Shown piece after piece: positions 43,485-52,221 of a DNA stretch of 64,000 nucleotides (the stretch's first letter is position 1; each line of letters starts with the position of its first letter). Below the pieces are notes generated by a model. That model did not search any database and had not been told where the DNA came from. It saw nothing but the letters and a program-made list of their open reading frames with translations. The position numbers were made by a program, and so were the translations under genes. This stretch comes from Scandinavium lactucae (lineage in GTDB: Bacteria > Pseudomonadota > Gammaproteobacteria > Enterobacterales > Enterobacteriaceae), in the NCBI RefSeq assembly GCF_033843265.1, contig NZ_JAWXRD010000040.1:682001-746000 (forward strand). Direction: 5' to 3'.

Positions 43485-43784
43485 AGCAGGTCATCAGATT
43501 AAAAAACGCTCCATCATTATGTAATCTTTTGCCGGGTCGCCCCGGCTTTTTTATTCCTTTTCTGCGCCTTTTTTACTCCTTTTCTTATTGCATCGTTATT
43601 CGGTTAAAAAATAACGAACTAAATGCCGTTTTATTGTTCAAAAAAACGGATAAGGAGAAAAAAGAGGTTGCGGTTGACCTAAAAATTCGAATATTTTCTT
43701 AGTTGTTGATATAATTAGTTTGCTTCAGAAAACACGCATTGAACCTCGAACCAGTGTCTTTTAACACGTTAATAAGGGGTTATG
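43485..43784. other. dinI-bssS intergenic region
   Basis: 300 bp. The first 70 bp hold the dinI terminator. The rest is A/T-rich and contains a hairpin CCGTTTT/AAAACGG at 43626-43649 and an orphan Shine-Dalgarno-like AAGGAG at 43653-43658 with no reading frame of useful length after it. It presumably carries the bssS promoter and 5' UTR. Confidence 0.5.
43531..43552 (+). terminator. dinI terminator
   Basis: 6 bp G/C stem GCCGGG/CCCGGC with a TCGC loop and T6. Confidence 0.85.
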
Positions 43785-44039
43785 ATGGAAAAGAATAATG
43801 AAGTCATCCAGACCCATCCCCTCATCGGATGGGACATCAGTACCGTAGACAGCTACGACGCTCTGATGCTGCGCCTGCACTACCAGAACCCCACACAATC
43901 GAGTCAGCACGAAGCAGAAATCGGTCAAACGCTATGGCTAACGACCGATGTCGCCCGCCAATTTATTTCTATTTTAGAAGCGGGCATCGCCAAAATTGAA
44001 TCTGGCGATTACCAGGAAAACGAGTATCGAAGGCATTAG
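43785..44039 (+). CDS. bssS: BssS (YceP), biofilm regulator
   Basis: 84 residues. Affects biofilm formation through signal and indole-linked regulation in E. coli; mechanism unknown. MEKNNEVIQTHPLIGWDIST and WLTTDVARQFISILEAGIAK are characteristic. Two adjacent ATGs (43782 and 43785); I take the second because it matches the E. coli length and sits well from AAGGGG. Confidence 0.94.
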   Translation: MEKNNEVIQTHPLIGWDISTVDSYDALMLRLHYQNPTQSSQHEAEIGQTLWLTTDVARQFISILEAGIAKIESGDYQENEYRRH

Positions 44040-44066
44040 CGCTTAATGCTGAAAATTCACGCAACA

Positions 44067-44093
44067 GGCACCCATCGGGTGCCTTATTATTTT
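44067..44093 (+). terminator. bssS terminator
   Basis: 7 bp stem GGCACCC/GGGTGCC with a 3 nt loop followed by TTATTATTTT. Confidence 0.8.
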
Positions 44094-44155
44094 GGCTTGT
44101 CAGACAGAATCAGATTAATTACCCTGCTAATAAAGAAGATGCCCAGGACATACGC

Positions 44156-45274
44156 ATGAACTATGACTTAATTATTATCGGCAGCGGGTCTGTCGGCGCT
44201 GCCGCCGGTTATTATGCCTCCCGCGCCGGGCTTTCAGTCCTGATGACCGATGCGCACTTGCCCCCGCACGCCGAAGGCAGCCATCACGGTGATACCCGCC
44301 TGATTCGCCATGCCTATGGTGAAGGCGAAAAATATGTCCCAATGGTACTACGCGCACAAACGCTGTGGGATGAACTGGCCCAGCTCAGTGGGGAAGAGAT
44401 CTTCGAGCAAACCGGAGTAATTAATCTTGGCCCGGCCCATTCATCCTTCCTGGCGAACGTCGCCCAAAGCGCGGAACAGTTCGGCCTCAACGTTGAAAAA
44501 CTCGATGCCCAGGCGTTGATGGCCCGCTGGCCTGAAATTCGCGTCCCGGACGACTACATCGGCCTCTTCGAACCGGCTTCGGGCGTGTTGCGCAGCGAAC
44601 GCGCGGTCAAAGCGTGGGTTGAACTGGCCCGCGAAGCCGGTTGCGCGCAGTTGTTTAATTGCCCGGTAAACGCCGTGCATCACCATGCCGAAGGCGTGAC
44701 CATCGACACCGCCGATGGCAGCTATTCAGGCAAACGTCTGCTGGTCAGCGCCGGAACCTGGGTAACGAAACTGCTGCCGGAACTGCCGGTGCAGCCGGTA
44801 CGTAAAGTCTTCGCCTGGTTCCAGGCTGACGGACGCTACAGCCGCAAAAATAACTTCCCGGCGTTTACCAGCGAAATGCCCAACGGCGACCAATATTATG
44901 GTTTCCCGGCAGAAGAGAATGAGCTGAAGCTTGGCAAGCATAACGGGGGGCAGATTATTGATTCGCCTGAACAGCGCAAACCGTTTGGGGCAGTCGCCAC
45001 CGACGGCTCCGAAGCGTTCAACTTCCTGCGCAATGTGTTGCCCGGGGTCGGGGGCTGCTTGTACGGCGCGGCCTGTACCTATGACAACTCACCTGACGAA
45101 GACTTTATCATCGATACCCTGCCCGGCCATGACACTACGCTGGTGATTTCCGGTCTGAGCGGACACGGCTTCAAGTTCACCTCGGTGCTGGGAGAGATTG
45201 CCGCTGACTTTGCCCAGGGCAAAACGCCTGCTTTCGATCTGTCGCCGTTCAGACTGGCGCGTTTCGGGAACTAA
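44156..45274 (+). CDS. solA: SolA, N-methyl-L-tryptophan oxidase
   Basis: Flavoprotein of the monomeric sarcosine oxidase family that demethylates N-methyl-tryptophan. 372 residues. FAD Rossmann motif IIIGSGSVGAAAGYYASRAG at the N-terminus. The Cys for covalent FAD is in GAACTYDNSPDEDFIID, and the C-terminal SGLSGHGFKFTSVLGEIAADF is conserved. ATG at 44156. In E. coli yceO/yceJ/yceI lie beyond solA; here trhO follows directly. Confidence 0.95.
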   Translation: MNYDLIIIGSGSVGAAAGYYASRAGLSVLMTDAHLPPHAEGSHHGDTRLIRHAYGEGEKYVPMVLRAQTLWDELAQLSGEEIFEQTGVINLGPAHSSFLANVAQSAEQFGLNVEKLDAQALMARWPEIRVPDDYIGLFEPASGVLRSERAVKAWVELAREAGCAQLFNCPVNAVHHHAEGVTIDTADGSYSGKRLLVSAGTWVTKLLPELPVQPVRKVFAWFQADGRYSRKNNFPAFTSEMPNGDQYYGFPAEENELKLGKHNGGQIIDSPEQRKPFGAVATDGSEAFNFLRNVLPGVGGCLYGAACTYDNSPDEDFIIDTLPGHDTTLVISGLSGHGFKFTSVLGEIAADFAQGKTPAFDLSPFRLARFGN

Positions 45275-45280
45275 GCGCTT

Positions 45281-45314
45281 AAAAAAGCCCGGTGGCGCTA
45301 CGCTTACCGGGCTT
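45281..45314 (-). terminator. REP-like palindrome / trhO terminator
   Basis: AAGCCCGGT/ACCGGGCTT stem around GGCGCTACGCTT. The core GCCCGGTGGCGCTACGCTTA resembles the enterobacterial REP (palindromic unit) sequence. The A6 run on the plus strand makes it an intrinsic terminator for trhO on the minus strand. Located in the 52 bp solA-trhO gap. Confidence 0.75.
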
Positions 45315-45326
45315 GAACAGGTCATC

Positions 45327-46376
45327 TTATTCCGGGTCAGGAATACCCAGACGGGTGTTCAGCTGTCCGCGCGATTTATTGAAAATCTTGTTGCCGTTTT
45401 CACGACCTGCGCGGCGACGACGCTGCTCTTCTTCCGGCAAAACGCTCTCTTCTTTGCACAGATCGCTACAGCAGCCGCTGTATTTCTCGGCACAGGCCGG
45501 ACACTGGATAAACAGCAGATGGCAGCCGTCGTTCAGACAGTTGGTATGGGTATCACACGGAGTGCCGCACTGGTGACAGTGGGCAATCACGTCGTCGGAG
45601 ATACGCTCGCCCATGCGCTCGTCAAACACAAAGTTCTTGCCGATAAAACGCACCGGCAGACCTTGTTCGCGCGCGCGGCGGGCATATTCAATAATCCCGC
45701 CCTCAATGTGCCAAACCTTGTTGAAGCCTTTATGCTTCATGAACGCGCTGGCTTTTTCGCAGCGGATCCCACCGGTACAGTACATCACGATTTTTTTGTC
45801 GCGATGCGCTTCCATCATCTCCACCGCTTTCGGCAGCTGATCGCGGAAGGTGTCTGCCGGGATCTCCAGCGCGTTTTCGAAATGCCCCACTTCATATTCG
45901 TAGTGGTTGCGCATATCAATGAAAACGGCGTCCGGATCGTCAAGCATGGCATTCACTTCCGCTGCTTTCAGATACTCACCCACGTCGCTGGCATCAAAGG
46001 TCGGGTCGTCAATGCCGTCCGCCACGATGCGGTCGCGCACCTTCATGCGCAGGACCCAGAAAGACTTCCCGTCATCGTCCAGGGCAATATTGAGACGCAG
46101 ATTATTCAACGCCGGATCAAAGCCGTACAGCAGCTCGCGGAAGGCGTCCATTTTGCTTTCAGGGACGCTGATTTGCGCGTTAATGCCTTCGTGAGCGAGA
46201 TAGACACGACCAAAAACGCTGAGCCCTAAAAACGCCTGATACAACGCATCGCGGGTCGCCTTTGGGTCGGTAATATGGAAGTATTTGTAGAATGAGACAG
46301 TCGTGCGCGGCTCGGTTTCTGCCATCAGCTGCGCTTTCAGTTGCTCATTCGATATGCGGTTGTGCAACACTGGCAT
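45327..46376 (-). CDS. trhO: TrhO (YceA), rhodanese-domain tRNA uridine(34) hydroxylase
   Basis: Oxygen-dependent hydroxylase that makes 5-hydroxyuridine at position 34 of tRNA. 349 residues from ATG 46374-46376 (MPVLHNRIS). An N-terminal acylphosphatase-like domain precedes a rhodanese domain with the catalytic Cys in KIVMYCTGGIRCEKASA, and a C-terminal Cys-rich region (CHQCGTPCDTHTNC...CPACAEKYSGCCSDLC) that may bind metal. Divergent from lpxL. Confidence 0.94.
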   Translation of the reverse strand: MPVLHNRISNEQLKAQLMAETEPRTTVSFYKYFHITDPKATRDALYQAFLGLSVFGRVYLAHEGINAQISVPESKMDAFRELLYGFDPALNNLRLNIALDDDGKSFWVLRMKVRDRIVADGIDDPTFDASDVGEYLKAAEVNAMLDDPDAVFIDMRNHYEYEVGHFENALEIPADTFRDQLPKAVEMMEAHRDKKIVMYCTGGIRCEKASAFMKHKGFNKVWHIEGGIIEYARRAREQGLPVRFIGKNFVFDERMGERISDDVIAHCHQCGTPCDTHTNCLNDGCHLLFIQCPACAEKYSGCCSDLCKEESVLPEEEQRRRRAGRENGNKIFNKSRGQLNTRLGIPDPE

Positions 46377-46593
46377 GGTGTGGTTCCTGCATTTATCGGT
46401 GAGAAAATTCGCGGCCCGCATCATATAGCATGTGCTGCGAATTTACATCCCCACATTTTGCGCTACATTTTGCTCACCTCAAACGGGTACACTCAACATT
46501 TGTTGCAATAACAGCCATTCTGCCGGGGTCTATTTGGGCGAAGGGCAAAAAAATGCAATAATAGGACTAATTGCTCGAAAGAACAGGAATGAG

Positions 46594-47517
46594 ATGACCC
46601 ATTTACCCAAATTTTCTGCTGCGCTTCTCCATCCACGTTACTGGTTAACCTGGCTGGGCGTGGGCATGCTGTGGCTGATTGTGCAACTTCCCTATCCAGT
46701 CCTTTACCGTCTGGGCACCACATTGGGCCGCTATTCGCTGCGTCTGTTAAAGCGCCGCTCACGCATTGCCTACCGTAATCTGGAACTGTGCTTTCCCGAA
46801 ATGGACGAAAAAGAGCGCCACCAGTGGGTGGTGAAAAACTTTGAATCCGTGGGCATGGGTCTGATGGAAACCGGCATGGCCTGGTTCTGGTCCGACAAAC
46901 GTATGGCGCGCTGGAGTGAAGCGCAGGGTGTGGAGCATATCCACGCCCTGGAGGCCGAGAAAAAAGGAATTTTGCTGATTGGCATCCACTTCCTGACCCT
47001 CGAGATGGGTGCCCGCATGTTTGGCCTGCACGCTTCACCGGGAATTGGCGTTTATCGCCCGAATGATAACCCGGTTATCGATCTGGTGCAGACCTGGGGG
47101 CGAATGCGTTCCAATAAAGACATGCTGGATCGCAAAGATTTGAAAGGCATGATCCGCTCGCTGAAAAAAGGCGATGTGATTTGGTATGCGCCGGATCACG
47201 ACTACGGCCCGCAGGGCAGCGTGTTTGTGCCCCTGTTCGGCGTCGAGAAAGCTGCCACGACCTCGGGCACCTATACCCTGACGCGTATGTCGAAGGCCTG
47301 TATTGTGCCGTTCGTTCCGCGCCGTAAGCCAGATGGCAAAGGGTATGAGCTGATTATCCTTCAACCTGAGTGCGCCCCGCCGCTGGACGATCAGGAAACC
47401 ACCGCCGCGTGGATGAACAAAGTCATTGAGCAGTGCATTTTGATGGCCCCCGAGCAGTACATGTGGCTGCATCGGCGTTTCAAAACCCGTCCGGAAGGGA
47501 TGCCTTCCCGCTACTGA
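46594..47517 (+). CDS. lpxL: LpxL (HtrB), lauroyl-ACP-dependent Kdo2-lipid IVA acyltransferase
   Basis: Adds the secondary lauroyl chain to lipid A at the inner membrane. 307 residues from ATG 46594 (MTHLPKFSAALLHPRYWLTW), with GAACAGGAA upstream; in-frame sequence further upstream is leader. One N-terminal membrane helix. The catalytic H-x4-E motif is HFLTLE in LLIGIHFLTLEMGARM. The ending MWLHRRFKTRPEGMPSRY matches LpxL rather than LpxM. Locus order next to trhO also fits lpxL over lpxP. Confidence 0.95.
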   Translation: MTHLPKFSAALLHPRYWLTWLGVGMLWLIVQLPYPVLYRLGTTLGRYSLRLLKRRSRIAYRNLELCFPEMDEKERHQWVVKNFESVGMGLMETGMAWFWSDKRMARWSEAQGVEHIHALEAEKKGILLIGIHFLTLEMGARMFGLHASPGIGVYRPNDNPVIDLVQTWGRMRSNKDMLDRKDLKGMIRSLKKGDVIWYAPDHDYGPQGSVFVPLFGVEKAATTSGTYTLTRMSKACIVPFVPRRKPDGKGYELIILQPECAPPLDDQETTAAWMNKVIEQCILMAPEQYMWLHRRFKTRPEGMPSRY

Positions 47518-47518
47518 C

Positions 47519-47549
47519 AAAAAGCCCCGATTTTATTCGGGGCTTTTTC
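47519..47549 (+). terminator. lpxL terminator
   Basis: AAAAGCCCCGA pairs with TCGGGGCTTTT across a 6 nt loop, directly after the stop codon, followed by T-rich sequence. Confidence 0.9.
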
Positions 47550-47654
47550 TTTTGAGTCTCGCCGTCGCGCATTGCAGTCATGAGGTAGCAGGCGCATAAT
47601 TAGCCTGCTTACGACTTCCTTTTTGAACATCCTTACGCCATTACGCGGAACCCT

Positions 47655-48911
47655 ATGTACGCCTCAGATGCCCCCATAAACTGGAAACGGAATCTCACCA
47701 TTGCCTGGATTGGCTGCTTTCTCACCGGCGCGGCATTCAGCCTGGTGATGCCCTTCCTGCCGCTGTACGTCGAACAGCTGGGTGTCACCGGCCACAGCGC
47801 GCTGAATATGTGGTCCGGGCTGGTGTTCAGCATTACCTTTCTTTTTTCCGCCGTTGCCTCGCCATTCTGGGGCGGTCTGGCCGATCGCAAAGGGCGAAAA
47901 ATTATGCTGCTGCGTTCTGCGCTGGGCATGTCGATTGTGATGGTGCTGATGGGGCTGGCACAGGATATCTGGCAATTTTTGGTGCTTCGCGCGGTGCTGG
48001 GGTTACTCGGCGGCTTTGTGCCTAACGCTAACGCGCTGATCGCCACCCAAATTCCACGCCATAAAAGCGGCTGGGCGCTCGGGACGCTTTCGACCGGTGC
48101 GGTCAGCGGGGCGCTGTTAGGCCCGCTGGCAGGCGGCCTGCTGGCTGACAGCTACGGCCTGCGCCCGGTATTCTTTATCACCGCCAGCGTGCTGTTTCTG
48201 TGCTTCCTGCTGACGCTGCTGCTGATCCGCGAACAGTTCGTACCGGTAGCGAAAAAAGAGATGTTGCACGCCAAAGACGTGTTCTCATCGCTGAAAAGCC
48301 CGAAGCTGGTGCTGTGCCTTTTCGTGACCTCAATGATTATCCAGGTCGCAACCGGTTCGATTGCACCGATCCTGACGCTGTACGTGCGTGAGCTGGCGGG
48401 TAACGTCAGTAATATTGCCTTTATCAGCGGGATGATTGCGTCGGTACCCGGCGTGGCTGCCCTGCTCAGCGCCCCACGGCTCGGTAAATTAGGCGACAGA
48501 ATTGGCCCGGAAAAAATCCTGATCGTCGCGCTGATTGTCTCGGTATTACTGCTGGTGCCGATGGCGTTTGTTCAAACCCCGTGGCAGCTTGGCGTCCTGC
48601 GTTTCCTGTTGGGTGCCGCCGACGGCGCGTTGCTGCCGGTGGTGCAAACCCTGCTGGTCTACAACTCCACCAATCAAATTGCTGGGCGAATTTTCAGCTA
48701 TAACCAATCATTCCGCGATATTGGCAACGTCACCGGGCCGCTGATTGGTGCCTCGGTGTCGGCCAGTTACGGCTTTCGTGCCGTGTTCTTCGTGACCGCA
48801 GGCGTGGTGTTGTTTAACGCCGTTTATACAGCATTCAGCCTGCGCCGCACGCGCCGGGCCCCCCTTCCCTCTGCCGACGGTGAAAATGACGATAACCCTG
48901 TCGTTAATTAA
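47655..48911 (+). CDS. mdtG: MdtG (YceE), MFS multidrug efflux transporter
   Basis: 418 residues, 12 membrane helices, DHA1 family; linked to fosfomycin and deoxycholate tolerance in E. coli and part of the MarA/SoxS regulon there. Motif A is SPFWGGLADRKGRKIMLLRS. FNQSFRDIGNVTGPLIGA-like SYNQSFRDIGNVTGPLIGA is conserved. The C-terminal tail is about ten residues longer than I recall for E. coli and rather charged (EDGENDDNP-like end). ATG at 47655. Confidence 0.94.
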   Translation: MYASDAPINWKRNLTIAWIGCFLTGAAFSLVMPFLPLYVEQLGVTGHSALNMWSGLVFSITFLFSAVASPFWGGLADRKGRKIMLLRSALGMSIVMVLMGLAQDIWQFLVLRAVLGLLGGFVPNANALIATQIPRHKSGWALGTLSTGAVSGALLGPLAGGLLADSYGLRPVFFITASVLFLCFLLTLLLIREQFVPVAKKEMLHAKDVFSSLKSPKLVLCLFVTSMIIQVATGSIAPILTLYVRELAGNVSNIAFISGMIASVPGVAALLSAPRLGKLGDRIGPEKILIVALIVSVLLLVPMAFVQTPWQLGVLRFLLGAADGALLPVVQTLLVYNSTNQIAGRIFSYNQSFRDIGNVTGPLIGASVSASYGFRAVFFVTAGVVLFNAVYTAFSLRRTRRAPLPSADGENDDNPVVN

Positions 48912-49005
48912 TTCATCCGGATGATTTTTGGCCCGTAGTCCTTGCATATCCGAAACTTCGTCTATTATTTTCCTGAAAACCACGTCAAACCGCAGGGAGA
49001 ATGAG

Positions 49006-49380
49006 ATGACCATGTACGCCACGCTGGACGAAGCTATTGATGCGGCACGCGAAGAGTTTATCGCCAACAGCCCCAACGCCGGGGAAGATGAACTGAGCGT
49101 TCAACAATTCAATCTGCAAAAATACATCCTGCAAGATGGGGATATTATGTGGCAGGCCGAATTCTTTGCCGATGAAGGTGATGAGGGTGAATGCCTGCCG
49201 ATGCTCAGTGGAGAAGGCGCACAGAGCGTCTTTGACGGGGATTTCGACGAGATAGAGCTGACCACCGAGTGGATCGAAGAAAATACGCTCCACGAATGGG
49301 ATGAAGGCGAATTTCAGCTCGAACCGCCGCTGGATACTGAAGAGGGCCAGACGGCAGCCGACGAGTGGGATGAACGCTGA
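49006..49380 (+). CDS. msyB: MsyB, acidic protein (SecY/SecA multicopy suppressor)
   Basis: 124 residues, extremely rich in Glu and Asp. Overexpression suppresses sec defects in E. coli; the natural role is unclear. ATG at 49006 (MTMYATLDEAIDAAREEF) preceded by CAGGGAGAA; an in-frame start 26 codons earlier is rejected. Its stop codon is directly adjacent to the stop of the convergent yceK. Confidence 0.94.
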   Translation: MTMYATLDEAIDAAREEFIANSPNAGEDELSVQQFNLQKYILQDGDIMWQAEFFADEGDEGECLPMLSGEGAQSVFDGDFDEIELTTEWIEENTLHEWDEGEFQLEPPLDTEEGQTAADEWDER

Positions 49381-49623
49381 TTACTCGTATGGCCCGTGAT
49401 GGGCATCAATCGGCAGTAATAGCGTGTCGAACACCAGCGAAAACGGCAGGTCGAGGAGGGTGATATAGCGCCAGGCTGAATCACGCACATCCCACTGCAC
49501 GCCGGGGTAATACTGGTTCCCGTGTCCCTGCCCCGGAATGGTCCGGCTGATAATACTGCCGCAGCCGCTGAGCATCAGCACCATCAGGCCGAGGGCCATC
49601 GCTTTTACCAGATGCGTGTTCAT
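49381..49623 (-). CDS. yceK: YceK, small DUF1375 lipoprotein
   Basis: 80 residues from ATG 49621-49623. Lipobox LMLSGC, then GSIISRTIPGQGHGNQYYPGVQWDVRDSAW, the YceK hallmark. The alternative start ten codons upstream would lie inside the opgH terminator. Function unknown. TGAGG sits 6 nt before the ATG. Confidence 0.92.
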   Translation of the reverse strand: MNTHLVKAMALGLMVLMLSGCGSIISRTIPGQGHGNQYYPGVQWDVRDSAWRYITLLDLPFSLVFDTLLLPIDAHHGPYE

Positions 49624-49636
49624 CAAAACCTCATAT

Positions 49637-49667
49637 AAAAAAATACCGGTCAACTGACCGGTATTTT
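49637..49667 (-). terminator. opgGH terminator
   Basis: 12 bp perfect stem AAAATACCGGTC/GACCGGTATTTT with a 4 nt loop, between the opgH stop and the yceK ribosome binding site. A T-run follows on the minus strand, so yceK is probably separated from opgGH. Confidence 0.88.
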
Positions 49668-49692
49668 ATTTTCAAGCAGCGTTTGGCCGCAA

Positions 49693-52221
49693 TTACTTCG
49701 CTTTCAACGCCATTGGGTTCAGCGTGATATTCGAATAATGGCTAACCCACGAAGAGTAGCGCTCCGGGGAAGTCCAGACACGATAGTGCATCCGCGACAT
49801 CGTCACCGGATCGCTCAACAGCACCAGACGGCGGTCGCGCGTCAGTTTGTCCGGCGTTTCGTTAAGCGCCTGCTCAACGTGACGGTCACGGGCAATCTCC
49901 AGCACATCACTTGCGCGGTGACGCGCAGTGGCCATTGCGGTCGCCAGGGCGTTAAACGACGGGTTAAACACCGCGTGCATAAAGCCATCATCCAGCGAAC
50001 GGGTACGGTTCAGTGCCACATATCTGTCGGTATCTTTCAGAACCTGCGGCGGAGAATACTCTTCCGGGATCAGGAACAGTTTCCAGCGTTTGGTGCGCAG
50101 ACCGACGGTCGAACGGCTGGAAATCACCGACACGAACGGCGACAGGATCAGCGAGAACACAATCGGTGCCAGCCAGAACAGGAAGCGCAGATCCAACCAC
50201 GCCATACCGGCCGCCCACACCAGACCCAGCAGCAGCTGAGAGCCGTGACGCATGAAGGCTTCACCCCACGGGGTAGAGTCATCATCACGCTGCGGGGAGT
50301 TCCACACCACTTCCCAACCGAGGAACGCACTGACCACGAACACGGTATGGAACAGCATACGGACCGGGGCCAGCAGCACTGAGAACAGCACTTCCAGCAG
50401 CAGAGAGAGCGTGACGCGGAAGAAGCCGCCAAACTCTTTCGAGCCTTTGCACCAGATAAGAATGATGCTCAGTAGCTTCGGCAGGAACAGCAGCACCATG
50501 GTCGAGGCGAACAGCGCAATCGCCAGTTCAGGACGCCACTGCGGCCAGACCGGGAACAGCTGACGCGGTTGCAGGAAGTACTGCGGCTCGGTGAGCGCAT
50601 GAACTACCTGCAGCGCGGTCGACAGTGCCAGGAACATAAACCACAGCGGAGCCGACAGATAGGACATCACGCCGGTCAGGAACACCGCCCGGTGTACCGG
50701 GTGCATCCCTTTCACCAGGAACAGACGGAAGTTCATCAGGTTACCGTGGCACCAGCGACGGTCACGTTTCAGCTCATCCAGCAGGTTCGGCGGCAGCTCT
50801 TCATACGACCCTGGCAGGTCATAGGCAATCCACACGCCCCATCCAGCACGACGCATCAGCGCCGCTTCCACGAAGTCGTGGGAGAGGATAGATCCGGCGA
50901 AGGAACCTTCACCCGGCAGCGGGGCCAGCGCACAGTGCTCAATGAACGGCTTCACGCGGATAATGGCGTTGTGACCCCAGTAGTGGGATTCACCCAACTG
51001 CCAGAAGTGTAGACCGGCGGTAAACAGTGGGCCGTAAACGCGGGTCGCAAACTGCTGGCAACGCGCATACAGCGTGTCCATCCCGGACGCTTTCGGCGAA
51101 GACTGGATGATCCCGGCGTTCGGGTTGGCTTCCATTAGACGTACCAGATCACACAGGCAGTCCCCGGTCATTACGGAGTCCGCATCCAGCACCACCATGT
51201 AGCTGTACTGGTTGCCCCAACGGCGGCAGAAGTCATCAATGTTTCCGCTTTTACGCTTCACACGACGGCGACGACGACGGTAGAAAATCTGCCCTTCGCC
51301 CTGCACTTCTGCAATCAACTCCATCCACGCTTTCTGCTCACGCATACAGATATCAGGATCATAGCTGTCGCTGAGAATGTAGACGTCAAAGTGCTTGTGG
51401 TTACCGGTGGCTTTCACCGATTCCCAGGTCGCACGCAGACCCGCAAATACGCGGTCAACGTCTTCATTACAGATAGGCATGATAAGCGCGGTGCGATGCT
51501 CAGGATTCAGCGCCTCGTCACCGACGGTAGACGCAGAAATACTGTATTTATCGCGGCCAATCAGCAATTGCAGGAAGCCCATCAACGCGGTCCAGAATCC
51601 TGCGGAGACCCAACAGAACAGGATCGCAAACAGGATGAGGATCCCGGTTTGCAGAACGTACGGCAGGAGCTGCATAAAGGAAACCAGCAGATCCTGTCCG
51701 CGCATGTCCATCGGGTTAACCAGCGCCCAGCCTTGGTAGGGCAGAATGGTTTTCATGTACCAGGTGGCGACCACGGTCTGTGCCAGCGTCAGCAGCAGCA
51801 GGATGTAACGACGGATGGTCCCGACGGTACGCCATTTGGCTTCATGCTCACGCTCTTCCTGGGTCAAACGCGACAGATAACGCGGCTGAACCTCACGACC
51901 CAGCATTCTGTCCCAGAAGCGCCCAATCGGGTTAGTCCGCCACGGATCGGGGAACATAGATGAACGCGTCGCCTTCGGCATGGCTTCCAGCTGGGTGCGT
52001 CCTTCCGCGTCTTTGATCAACTGCCCTTCCGCCAGCGAATCCGGCCACGCCTGCTCCAGGCGCGCTTTTACCGAGCCGAGCGGGGAATCATCTTCACGCG
52101 CGATCGGGGTATGTTCAGTATCCAGCGCCTGATGCAGAGCACGAAAATCAGTGGTCGGCAATGCCGCTTTCTCAGCATCTGAGATCGGCATCGCATCGAT
52201 ATACTCGTTTATCTTATTCAT
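49693..52221 (-). CDS. opgH: OpgH (MdoH), glucan biosynthesis glucosyltransferase
   Basis: Inner-membrane GT2 glucosyltransferase that makes the beta-1,2 backbone of osmoregulated periplasmic glucans from UDP-glucose; in E. coli it also restrains FtsZ at high UDP-glucose. 842 residues from ATG 52219-52221 (MNKINEYIDAMPI). Long N-terminal cytoplasmic part (with SSMFPDPWRTNPIGRFWDRM), eight or so membrane helices, and the catalytic domain with VVLDADSVMTGD and the RRWCHGN signature. Overlaps the opgG stop by 8 nt, implying coupling. Confidence 0.97.
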   Translation of the reverse strand: MNKINEYIDAMPISDAEKAALPTTDFRALHQALDTEHTPIAREDDSPLGSVKARLEQAWPDSLAEGQLIKDAEGRTQLEAMPKATRSSMFPDPWRTNPIGRFWDRMLGREVQPRYLSRLTQEEREHEAKWRTVGTIRRYILLLLTLAQTVVATWYMKTILPYQGWALVNPMDMRGQDLLVSFMQLLPYVLQTGILILFAILFCWVSAGFWTALMGFLQLLIGRDKYSISASTVGDEALNPEHRTALIMPICNEDVDRVFAGLRATWESVKATGNHKHFDVYILSDSYDPDICMREQKAWMELIAEVQGEGQIFYRRRRRRVKRKSGNIDDFCRRWGNQYSYMVVLDADSVMTGDCLCDLVRLMEANPNAGIIQSSPKASGMDTLYARCQQFATRVYGPLFTAGLHFWQLGESHYWGHNAIIRVKPFIEHCALAPLPGEGSFAGSILSHDFVEAALMRRAGWGVWIAYDLPGSYEELPPNLLDELKRDRRWCHGNLMNFRLFLVKGMHPVHRAVFLTGVMSYLSAPLWFMFLALSTALQVVHALTEPQYFLQPRQLFPVWPQWRPELAIALFASTMVLLFLPKLLSIILIWCKGSKEFGGFFRVTLSLLLEVLFSVLLAPVRMLFHTVFVVSAFLGWEVVWNSPQRDDDSTPWGEAFMRHGSQLLLGLVWAAGMAWLDLRFLFWLAPIVFSLILSPFVSVISSRSTVGLRTKRWKLFLIPEEYSPPQVLKDTDRYVALNRTRSLDDGFMHAVFNPSFNALATAMATARHRASDVLEIARDRHVEQALNETPDKLTRDRRLVLLSDPVTMSRMHYRVWTSPERYSSWVSHYSNITLNPMALKAK

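Noticed and set aside
43668..43682. Tiny TTG-started peptide (four codons) after AAGGAG before bssS
   Set aside because: Too short to support as a gene; it could be chance in an A/T-rich leader.
45198..46229. 343-codon plus-strand frame running over trhO
   Set aside because: Antisense to a well-conserved gene; it would overlap the end of solA and the terminator, with no family motif.
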